From positions 496,001-560,000 of the forward strand of contig JALCLA010000003.1 in the NCBI GenBank assembly GCA_022647565.1: DNA of 64,000 nt, written 5' to 3'. A program made the position numbers and the translations under genes. The stretch comes from Chiayiivirga sp. Lineage in GTDB: Bacteria > Pseudomonadota > Gammaproteobacteria > Xanthomonadales > Xanthomonadaceae. Shown in pieces: positions 57,419 through 64,000 of this stretch. The notes under the pieces are model-generated. The model was not told where the DNA came from. It did no database searches and saw only the letters and a list, made by a program, of their open reading frames with translations. The stretch's first letter is position 1; the number at the start of each line of letters is the position of its first letter.

Positions 57419-57873
57419 GCGTCCTTCGACTTCGGCCGCTTAGCGGCCTACGCTCAGGATGAGCGGATTTCAGCGAGCACGCTCATCCAGCAGGCCAGCG
57501 AATCTCAACGAACCCGCACATCAAGCAGATGGGCGCATCTCAGGGAACCCGCACATCAAGCAGATGAGCGCACCTCAGGGAACCCGCTCATCAAGCAGAT
57601 GAGCGCATCTCAGAGAACCCGCTCATCAAGCAGATGAGCGCATCTCAGAGAACCCGCTCATCAAGCAGATGAGCGCATCTCAGAGAACCCGCTCATCAAG
57701 CAGATGAGCGCATCTCAGGGAACCCGCACATCAAGCAGCTGAGCGCATCTCAACGAACCCGCTCATCAAGCAGATGGGCGCATCTCAGGGAACCCGCACA
57801 TCAAGCAGATGGCGCATCTCAGGGAACCCGCTCATCCTGAGCGTAGCGCCGAAGGCGCGAAGTCGAAGGACGC
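57419..57873 (+). repeat. REP-like inverted repeat enclosing a ten-unit 35-bp tandem array
   Basis: Left arm 57419-57465 and right arm 57829-57873 are inverted copies of one sequence (core GTCCTTCGACTTCG ... TACGCTCAGGATGAGCG), each with its own small central palindrome. Between them, 57481-57829 holds ten units of 35 bp (last one 34) containing GCTCATC-AAGCA-GATGAGC, a 7-bp stem. There are no variable spacers. This fills the gap after the desaturase gene and reaches into the next gene. Confidence 0.93.
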
Positions 57874-58493
57874 CGGAACCAGCCCGCAATGCTGCGCCGC
57901 TCGCGTTTCGCCGGCAGCACTTCGTGTTCGATCTCGGCGCTGAGGAAGAACACTGCACGGCCAAGGCGCGGCGCGATATCGAGCGTGCCGTCGGGCAGAT
58001 GCAGGCGCAGCTCACCGCCGTCGTCCGTTTGCCAATCCGGATTGAGGTAGAGCACGAAAGACAGTACGCGCGCGTCGTCATCGCGGAAGCGGTCGCGATG
58101 ACGTGCGTAGCCGGCGCCGGGCGGGTACAGCGCGTAGTGTGCCTCGACCTCTTCCAGGCCCAGCCACAGCTCGCGATTGAGCGCGATGCGCCACACGTCG
58201 AGGCAGGCGAGCAACGCGGATTGCGCGGGCGAGGCCTCGCGCTCCAGCCACAGGATCGCATCGCCGCGCAGCGTGCCATCGCGCCGGGGCGCGTGGCCGC
58301 TGCCGGTGCCCGCGGCACGCAGACGACCCGCGTGTTCGGCCCGATCCAGGTCGGCGCGAAGTTCGGCAAGCAAGCAAGGCTCCGCGAACGACGCGAGTTC
58401 GGCCCAGCCGTGCTCACGCAAACGCGCGGCCACCAAGGCGAACGCGCTCGCGTCGGGCGACTCATGACCATCGGAAGGCGTGGCAGTACGCAT
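57819..58493 (-). CDS. 2OG-Fe(II) oxygenase with REP-encoded tail
   Basis: 224 residues; prolyl-4-hydroxylase-like double-stranded beta-helix. Iron ligands: YARHRDRFRDDDARVLSFVLYLN (HxD near residue 132) and IEHEVLP for the distal His near 190; GWFRR is the usual C-terminal strand. The last 17 residues (from RPSTSRLRR to the end) are encoded by the REP arm and first array unit, which also supplies the stop codon. Start at MRTATPS is chosen from homologous length. Substrate unknown. Confidence 0.85.
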   Translation of the reverse strand: MRTATPSDGHESPDASAFALVAARLREHGWAELASFAEPCLLAELRADLDRAEHAGRLRAAGTGSGHAPRRDGTLRGDAILWLEREASPAQSALLACLDVWRIALNRELWLGLEEVEAHYALYPPGAGYARHRDRFRDDDARVLSFVLYLNPDWQTDDGGELRLHLPDGTLDIAPRLGRAVFFLSAEIEHEVLPAKRERRSIAGWFRRPSTSRLRRYAQDERVP

Positions 58494-58545
58494 CGGGCCG
58501 TTATGATAAGCGCCGCCCCGAATCGAGCGCCTCGCCTTGAACCCC

Positions 58546-59187
58546 ATGACCCCGGTCGTCAAAGCCTTGCTCTGGAGCAACGGCATCGCGTTCCTGGCAC
58601 AGGCGTTGCTCGGAGATCCGGCCTTTGCCGCCTTCATGCTGTGGCCGTGGGGCGAACATTTCCTTGGCTACGAGGGCAGCACGCCGGTGACGATGGGCTT
58701 CCTGCCCTGGCAACTCCTGACCTATGGTTTCCTGCACGGCGGCATCGCGCACATCTTCTTCAACATGTTCGCGGTGATGATGTTCGGATCGGTGCTGGAA
58801 CAAACCTGGGGCAGCCGCCGCTTCGCGATTTATTACTTCACCTGCGTGCTCGGCGCCGGGCTGGTGCAATTGGTGGTGGCAAGCTGGTCGGTGCAGAACG
58901 GCAGCCCGGCCTATCCCACCATCGGCGCCTCGGGCGGCGTGTTCGGCTTGCTGCTGGCCTACGGGATGCTGTTCCCGCACCACAGGCTGATGCTGATCTT
59001 CCCGCCGATCCCGATGAAGGCCTGGGTGTTCGTGCTCGGCTATGGTTTGCTCGAGCTTTACCTCGGCGTCACCGGCACCCAGGCCGGCGTAGCGCACTTC
59101 GCCCACCTGGGCGGCATGGCTTTCGGCTTCTTCCAGTTGCAGTACTGGCGCGGGCGCTGGCCGTTCCGCCCGAAGCGGCGTTGGTGA
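58546..59187 (+). CDS. Rhomboid-family intramembrane serine protease
   Basis: 213 residues, six membrane helices. Catalytic dyad visible as Ser129 in TIGASGGVFGLL and His187 in GVAHFAHLGGMAFGF; HGGIAHIFFNMFAV near 64 is the conserved rhomboid motif. Cleaves membrane protein substrates within the bilayer. ATG 58546 preferred; a TTG three codons earlier is possible. TATGAT (58502-58507) may be its -10. Divergent from the oxygenase gene. Confidence 0.93.
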   Translation: MTPVVKALLWSNGIAFLAQALLGDPAFAAFMLWPWGEHFLGYEGSTPVTMGFLPWQLLTYGFLHGGIAHIFFNMFAVMMFGSVLEQTWGSRRFAIYYFTCVLGAGLVQLVVASWSVQNGSPAYPTIGASGGVFGLLLAYGMLFPHHRLMLIFPPIPMKAWVFVLGYGLLELYLGVTGTQAGVAHFAHLGGMAFGFFQLQYWRGRWPFRPKRRW

Positions 59188-59211
59188 ACCACGCGCGTCG
59201 CGGCGCCGGAT

Positions 59212-59634
59212 TCAACGCAGGAAGTCACCCGCGGCTTCGGGCTGGTAGCGGATGCCGGTGAGCCGCAGGCGCAGCATTCCGCCGTCGGGCCGACGCCAGT
59301 CGATGTGCTGACCCACGGACAACCCGATCAGGGCACTGCCGGCCGGCGCCATGACCGACACGCGCCCTTCGTTGACATTGGCTTCGTGCGGAAAGCTGAG
59401 CGTGAACTGGTGCTCTGCGCCGGTGGTCTCGTCCACGCAGGTGACGGTGGAATTCATCGTCACCACGTCCGCCGGAATCTCCTCTGGCGCCAACACCTCG
59501 GCGCGCTGCAGTTCGTCGAGCAGGGCTTGCGCCGCCGGCTGATCGCGCCACTCGGGCGATTCGATCAGTTGTTCGATGCGGGCGAAGTCTCGACTGCCGA
59601 TCTTGATCGGCGGACGCGGGTCGTTCTGGCTCAT
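59212..59634 (-). CDS. rnk: Regulator of nucleoside diphosphate kinase (Rnk-like)
   Basis: 140 residues, GreA/GreB-type C-terminal domain: N-terminal helical hairpin (RIEQLIESPEWRDQPAAQALLDEL) and FKBP-like domain with MNSTVTCVDETTGAEHQFTLSFPHEAN and VMAPAGSALIGLSVGQHIDW. Binds RNA polymerase in related proteins without Gre activity. The start at MSQNDPRPP is chosen over a long upstream open frame that runs antisense to other features. Confidence 0.9.
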   Translation of the reverse strand: MSQNDPRPPIKIGSRDFARIEQLIESPEWRDQPAAQALLDELQRAEVLAPEEIPADVVTMNSTVTCVDETTGAEHQFTLSFPHEANVNEGRVSVMAPAGSALIGLSVGQHIDWRRPDGGMLRLRLTGIRYQPEAAGDFLR

Positions 59635-59681
59635 GGGTACCTCCTGGCGTACGCGTGTGCGCCGCAGCGCGGCGCGGAAAG

Positions 59682-59714
59682 CAAAACGGGCGACGCGCTT
59701 GGCGCACCGCCCGT
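59682..59714 (-). terminator. Rho-independent terminator after the metallo-beta-lactamase gene
   Basis: On the minus strand ACGGGCG-gt-GCGC-caa-GCGC-gt-CGCCCGT is followed by TTTTGCTTT. It lies between the stop of the upstream leftward gene (59804) and the start of rnk (59634), so rnk has its own promoter. Confidence 0.8.
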
Positions 59715-59803
59715 GGATTTCCCGAATTGTGCGGGCACCATAGCCCGTCGCGGCTTCGCTTTCAATCCCGAGGCTGAACCGCCCCGCGCCCCGCTGCAGA
59801 TCG

Positions 59804-61189
59804 CTAGACCTTGCGCACCATGTCCGGACGCGCCAGCGCCACATCGGTTCCGAACTGCGCCCGCAACTTCGCTGCCAGAGCCTCCCGCGCATGGTCTTCG
59901 CCATGCACCAGGCACACCGGGGGACGATTCTCCAGGTGTCGGTACCAGTCGAGCAGTCCGGCCTGGTCGGCATGTGCCGACAGGCCGCCGACAGTGTGAC
60001 GCTGGGCACGCACCTCGATCTCGTCACCGAACATCCGCACGCGCGGAGCACCATCCACCAGGCGACGCCCGAGCGTTCCCACCGCCTGGTAGCCGACGAA
60101 CACGAGATGGGCGTTCGGCCGACCGAGGTTATGGCGCAGGTGGTGACGAATGCGCCCGCCATTGCACATGCCCGAGCCCGCGATGATGATCGCGCCGCGT
60201 TTGTGTGCGTTGATGCCGCGCGAGGCCGCGGGGTCGACGGTGTAGCGCAGGTTCGGCAGGCGGAAGGGATGCGGTCGCTCGCGCCAGGCGCGGCGTGCTT
60301 CGGCATCGAAAAGGTCTTCGTGCCGGGCATAGACATCGACCACGCGCGAGGCCATGGGACTGTCGAGGAAGATCTGCCAGCGCGACAGCTTCCATTCGTC
60401 CCAATGGCGCGCCAGCCAGTACAGCAGTTCCTGGCTGCGGCCCACGGCGAAGGCCGGGATCAGCACATTGCCACCCTCTTCCCAGGCCTGCTCGAACACC
60501 TCCCCCAGCTCGCGCACCGTGTCCATGCGCTGGCGATGCAGGCGGTCGCCATAGGTGGATTCCATCAATACCAGGTCGGCGCCGTCGATCATGGCCGGAT
60601 CGCGCAGGATCGGCGTGCCCTTGGGGCCGATGTCGCCGGAGAACACCAGCTTGCGCGTCACACCCGCCTCGTCTGCCCACAATTCCACCGCGGCCGATCC
60701 GAGAATGTGCCCGGCCTCGCGCAGTCGCAGGCGCAGGCCGGGAAGGATTTCGAGCTCCCGGTCGTAAGGCAGTTCGCGCACCTGGCGCAGCACCTGGGCC
60801 ACGTCGCGGCGCGTGAACAAGGGCTGGCTCACCGGCTCGCCCTCGTCGCGATGGCGGTTGTCGCGCTCGGCATCGGCCTCGGCCAGCGAGGCGGAATCTT
60901 CCAGCATGATCTGCAGCAGGTCAGCGGTGGCGGCCTGGGTCCAGATCGGGCCGCGGAAGCCTTGCGCCACCAGACGCGGCAACCGGCCGCAGTGATCGAT
61001 GTGGGCGTGGCTCAGGACCACCGCATCGAGCGTGGCGGGGTCGAGGAAAGCGTCGAAATTGCGCGCCTCGGCCTCGCGGCTGCCCTGGATCATGCCGCAG
61101 TCGAGCAGCACACGATGTCCCGCCGCTTCGACTTCGTGCAACGAGCCGGTGACCTCACCGGCGGCGATCCCATGGAAACGGACCCGCAT
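59804..61189 (-). CDS. Beta-CASP metallo-beta-lactamase RNA-processing protein
   Basis: 461 residues, MBL-fold hydrolase of the CPSF73/YSH1-type group: HAHIDHCGRLP (His61, His63, Asp65, His66), DIGPKGTPIL and STYGDRLH in the MBL part; GSGMCNGGRIRHHL and HTVGGLSAHADQAGLLDW in the beta-CASP part. Predicted zinc-dependent exo/endoribonuclease in the cytosol. The ATG at MRVRFHG fits homologues; upstream open frame crosses a REP pair and is ignored. Confidence 0.9.
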   Translation of the reverse strand: MRVRFHGIAAGEVTGSLHEVEAAGHRVLLDCGMIQGSREAEARNFDAFLDPATLDAVVLSHAHIDHCGRLPRLVAQGFRGPIWTQAATADLLQIMLEDSASLAEADAERDNRHRDEGEPVSQPLFTRRDVAQVLRQVRELPYDRELEILPGLRLRLREAGHILGSAAVELWADEAGVTRKLVFSGDIGPKGTPILRDPAMIDGADLVLMESTYGDRLHRQRMDTVRELGEVFEQAWEEGGNVLIPAFAVGRSQELLYWLARHWDEWKLSRWQIFLDSPMASRVVDVYARHEDLFDAEARRAWRERPHPFRLPNLRYTVDPAASRGINAHKRGAIIIAGSGMCNGGRIRHHLRHNLGRPNAHLVFVGYQAVGTLGRRLVDGAPRVRMFGDEIEVRAQRHTVGGLSAHADQAGLLDWYRHLENRPPVCLVHGEDHAREALAAKLRAQFGTDVALARPDMVRKV

Positions 61190-61383
61190 GATCAGGCTCC
61201 TCGTCGAGTGACGAGCGCAATGTAACGCAGCCACGCGACCCCATGGCGTGCCCCGCCAACCCCTGCGAATCACGCGGCCAGTCCCGACCCTGTCGTCTCG
61301 GGCGCGCCCCGGCACCTGGACGACGCTCGCAGCGTCAGGTTTTCTATTGAGTTCCTCACCGTAAATAGTTGACGAGAGACTGG

Positions 61384-61490
61384 GCGCCCTTCGACTTCGG
61401 CCTCTTCGCGGCCTACGCTCAGGATGAGCGACATTTTCCAACCCCGCTCATCCAGAGCGTAGCGCCCAAGGCGCGAAGTCGAAGGACGCG
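61384..61490 (+). repeat. Compact REP-like inverted pair
   Basis: Arms 61384-61430 and 61445-61490 are the same sequence family as at 57419-57873, in opposite orientation, separated by only ACATTTTCCAACCC. This is the expected ancestral, unexpanded form. It sits in the 487-base gap between divergent genes; the rest of the gap has no gene and no strong promoter match. Confidence 0.9.
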
Positions 61491-61676
61491 GGCTGTCAAT
61501 CAATTGCGCAAATCTCAACAATGTGCAATCCACTCGTAGTGTCAATCCAGCGCAAGCTTCCCTCGCGCCAGCCCAGGCGCATGACCTATGACACTTCGGG
61601 CGGCCGCGCCGAGCCACTAGGGTGCAGGCCCGCGCGGCGTGGCCGCGATCTGACTGTTCCCGTTCCGGAGATCCGC

Positions 61677-63716
61677 ATGTCCCGCTTCTGCTTGTCGCGT
61701 TGTCCCCTCACCCCGCTCGCCCTCAGCCTGGCCCTGGCCTTGCCGGCCGCCGCGGTGGAGCCGATCCGATTCGAGAAGTCGCAGCTGAACGGCGACGTGG
61801 CGGTGTGCAGCGATCTCAACCAGTTCGTGAACCAGAAGTGGCTCGCGGCCAACCCGATCCCTGGCGATCGCGTCACCTGGGGCAGTTTCGAGGTGCTGGG
61901 CGAGCGCTCACTGCAGGCGCAGGCCGAACTCGCCGCGGCCGCCGCCGAGCAGAAGGACGCGGCGGTCGGCACGCCGGCGCGCATCGTCGGCGACCTGTGG
62001 GCCACCGCGATGGATGAAGCCAAGGCCAACCAGCTCGGCATCAAGCCGATCCAGGCCGATCTCGACGCGATTGCGGCGCTCAAGGACGGCGCGGCCGTGG
62101 CCGACTACATCCGCACGAGCTATGCGCGCGGCCTCGGCCTCGTGTTCGGCTTCGGCCCCTCGCCGGACTTCAAGGATTCCAGCACCAACATCGCCTATGT
62201 CGCCCAGGCGGGCCTCAGCCTGCCCGACCGCGACTACTACTTCGACGAAGACAAGGCGCCCCAGCGTGAAGCTTTCGTCGCGCACGTCGCCAAGGTGCTG
62301 GAACTGTCCGGCGTCGCGACCAAGGATGCGGCCGAACAGGCCAAGGCTGTGATGGCGTTCGAAACGCGCCTCGCCAAGGTGTCGAAATCGAGCGAGCAGC
62401 TGTCGCGCGACGTGTCGCTGTTCTACAACCCGGTGAGCATCGCCGCCGCCGACGAGATGACGCCGAACTTCTCCTGGACCCGCTTCTTCGAAGCGCAGGG
62501 CATCGCGCCACCGGCCATGTTCTCGATGGCGATCCCGGACTTCCACGCCGAGTTCAGCAAGATGCTGGCGGACGAGCCGATCGCGCACTGGCAGGCCTAC
62601 CTGCGCTTCCAGTCGGTGGACGGCGTCTCGCCCTTCCTGAGCGACGCCTTCGCCGAAGAGAACTTCAACTTCTACAGCAAGACCCTGCGCGGCCAGAAGG
62701 AAATGCAGCCGCGCTGGAAGCGCGCCCTGAACGCGGTCAATGGTCAGGCCGGCGAAGCCCTCGGCCAGCTCTACGTGAAGGAGAACTTCCCGCCCGAATC
62801 CAAGGCACGGATGCAGGAACTGGTGGCCAACCTGAGCGCCGCGCTCAAGGTGCGGATCGAGAATCTCGACTGGATGGGCCCGGAAACCAAGAAGAAAGCG
62901 CTGGAGAAGTGGGCCTCGTTCACGCCCAAGATCGGCTACCCCGACAAGTGGCGCGACTGGTCCGGCTACACGACCTCACGCGACAGCTACGTGGGCAACG
63001 TGCTGGCCGGCCTTGGCTTCAACTACCGCTACAACCTCGATCAGATCGGCAAGCCGGTCGACAAGACGCGTTGGGGCATGTCGCCGCAGACGGTCAATGC
63101 CTACTACAACCCGCAGCAGAACGAGATCGTGTTCCCGGCCGCGATCCTGCAGCCGCCCTTCTTCGATCCCAAGGCCGACGATGCACTCAACTACGGCGGC
63201 GTGGGCGCGGTGATCGGGCACGAGATGATCCACGGCTACGACGATCAGGGCAGCCGTTTCGGCGCCAATGGCAACTTCGAGAACTGGTGGACCGACGCCG
63301 ACAAGAAGGGCTTCGAGGCGCTCACCGCCAAGCTCGAAAAGCAGTTCGGGGACTATGAAGCGCTGCCCTCGGCACACGTCAACGGCAAGCTCACCCTGGG
63401 CGAGAACATCGCCGACCTCGGCGGCCTTGCCGTCACCTTCGACGCGATGAAGCGCGCGCAGGGCAAGGACTTCACCGATCCGATGATCGACGGTTACACC
63501 CAGGAACAGCGCTTCTTCATGAACTGGGCCACGGTCTGGCGTCGCAACTACACCGAAGGCGAGATGAAGGTGCGCCTGCAGACCGACTCGCACGCCCCCG
63601 GCGCATTCCGCGCCATCGGTGCGCCCTCGAACATGGACAGCTATCGCGCCGCATTCGGCTGCAAGCCGGGCGACAAGATGGTGCGCGAGGGCGAGGAACA
63701 GATCCGCATCTGGTGA
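61677..63716 (+). CDS. M13 (neprilysin-like) zinc endopeptidase
   Basis: 679 residues with signal peptide (about 1-26). VIGHEMIHGYDDQG (HEMIH near 515-519) and ENIADLGGLAVTFDA (Glu near 580) form the zinc site; NAYYNPQQNEIVFPAAILQPPFF near 475 is family-typical. Mature N-terminus starts with FEKSQLNGDVAVCSDLNQFVNQKWL. PepO-type, periplasmic or secreted, degrading oligopeptides. ATG 61677 follows GGAG. Confidence 0.95.
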   Translation: MSRFCLSRCPLTPLALSLALALPAAAVEPIRFEKSQLNGDVAVCSDLNQFVNQKWLAANPIPGDRVTWGSFEVLGERSLQAQAELAAAAAEQKDAAVGTPARIVGDLWATAMDEAKANQLGIKPIQADLDAIAALKDGAAVADYIRTSYARGLGLVFGFGPSPDFKDSSTNIAYVAQAGLSLPDRDYYFDEDKAPQREAFVAHVAKVLELSGVATKDAAEQAKAVMAFETRLAKVSKSSEQLSRDVSLFYNPVSIAAADEMTPNFSWTRFFEAQGIAPPAMFSMAIPDFHAEFSKMLADEPIAHWQAYLRFQSVDGVSPFLSDAFAEENFNFYSKTLRGQKEMQPRWKRALNAVNGQAGEALGQLYVKENFPPESKARMQELVANLSAALKVRIENLDWMGPETKKKALEKWASFTPKIGYPDKWRDWSGYTTSRDSYVGNVLAGLGFNYRYNLDQIGKPVDKTRWGMSPQTVNAYYNPQQNEIVFPAAILQPPFFDPKADDALNYGGVGAVIGHEMIHGYDDQGSRFGANGNFENWWTDADKKGFEALTAKLEKQFGDYEALPSAHVNGKLTLGENIADLGGLAVTFDAMKRAQGKDFTDPMIDGYTQEQRFFMNWATVWRRNYTEGEMKVRLQTDSHAPGAFRAIGAPSNMDSYRAAFGCKPGDKMVREGEEQIRIW

Positions 63717-63755
63717 TCCGCGTCTGCCGATACGAAAACTCCGCAAGGACGCGGC

Positions 63756-63787
63756 GCGAGGCCCGGGAATTCCCGGGCCTCGCTTTT
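63756..63787 (+). terminator. Rho-independent terminator after the M13 gene
   Basis: A 28-base perfect palindrome (GCGAGGCCCGGGAATT then its complement) is followed by TTTTCT, starting 40 bases past the stop codon. A textbook terminator. Confidence 0.92.
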
Positions 63788-63869
63788 CTCCGACCCGATG
63801 ACCGGGCAGCGCCGTATTGACCGGCAAGGGACTGGACGCCAGAACATTTCGGCGCTCACTCGTTGCACG

Positions 63870-64000
63870 TCAACGAAATCGGCGATGGAAACCCCACGAG
63901 GCCAGCAGGATCGCAAGGGGCGGCAAGAGATTTCCCACCCGAAGGTCGATGCCGTACACCTCAGCCATGCTGGTGGCAATGCCCTGGAAGGTGAAATACC
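63870..64000 (-). CDS. C-terminal fragment of a membrane protein (possibly LptF/LptG type)
   Basis: The frame enters from the right edge and ends at 63870, giving 43 residues: ATSMAEVYGIDLRVGN, then LLPPLAILLASWGFHRRFR. A last hydrophobic helix with LPP and a basic tail resembles YjgP/YjgQ (LptF/LptG) permease ends, but the fragment is too short to be sure. Confidence 0.4.
   Translation of the reverse strand, partial: YFTFQGIATSMAEVYGIDLRVGNLLPPLAILLASWGFHRRFR

Noticed and set aside
57481..57829. Regular 35-bp repeats that look like a CRISPR array
   Set aside because: The whole 35 bases repeat with no unique spacers, unit edges match REP arm sequence, and no cas genes are present.

Overview
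This 64 kb window is GC-rich, gene-dense chromosomal DNA, most likely from a Lysobacter/Xanthomonas-type gammaproteobacterium. The grounds are the gene order pcm-surE ... truD-ispF-ispD-ftsB-eno-kdsA-pyrG, an M2 (ACE-like) lipoprotein peptidase, paired M16 peptidases, a TIGR02999-type ECF sigma factor next to a TPR Ser/Thr kinase, and many secreted peptidases. The assignment rests on gene content only. No rRNA or tRNA gene was recognised.

Layout. 1-8650: a leftward housekeeping block (pcm, surE, truD, ispF, ispD, ftsB, eno, kdsA, pyrG), mostly coupled by 4-nt overlaps; smr (rightward) and a small lipoprotein gene (leftward) sit inside it. 8790-12306: an unknown membrane protein, then parE, whose 3' end and spacer are repeated in a 114-bp tandem array. 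12341-20943: leftward glycosyltransferase, hutG-like, dadA-like, M20 amidohydrolase, alkA-like, penicillin-acylase-like and DUF423 genes. 20945-29480: a Gld-type ABC transporter operon, an SRPBCC protein and a two-component system. 29686-35580: acetyltransferase, minCDE, a small HExxH protein and an M16 peptidase pair. 35741-41530: ACE-like peptidase, then a tightly coupled DUF1800/DUF1501/cupredoxin operon. 41546-46924: MFS exporter, Atm1-type ABC exporter, and secreted lipase with its foldase. 47140-51381: small thiol protein, ECF sigma factor, Ser/Thr kinase and a Cys-rich secreted protein. 51505-53754: parC.

53760-56130 is the accessory island: a brnT/brnA toxin-antitoxin cassette bracketed by a second, diverged copy of the parC 3' end, an IS630-family element with -1 frameshift signal and TA flanks, and a lower-GC acetyltransferase gene. 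Downstream come a membrane fatty-acid desaturase, a REP-like inverted repeat whose loop holds ten 35-bp units, a 2OG-Fe(II) oxygenase whose C-terminus is encoded by the repeat arm, a rhomboid protease, rnk, a beta-CASP metallo-beta-lactamase protein, a second compact REP pair and an M13 peptidase.

The most unusual signals are the 3'-end duplications of both topoisomerase IV genes (parE as a tandem array, parC around brnTA), the REP-bounded 35-bp array, and operator-like palindromes at the putative promoters of the lipase and DUF1800 operons.
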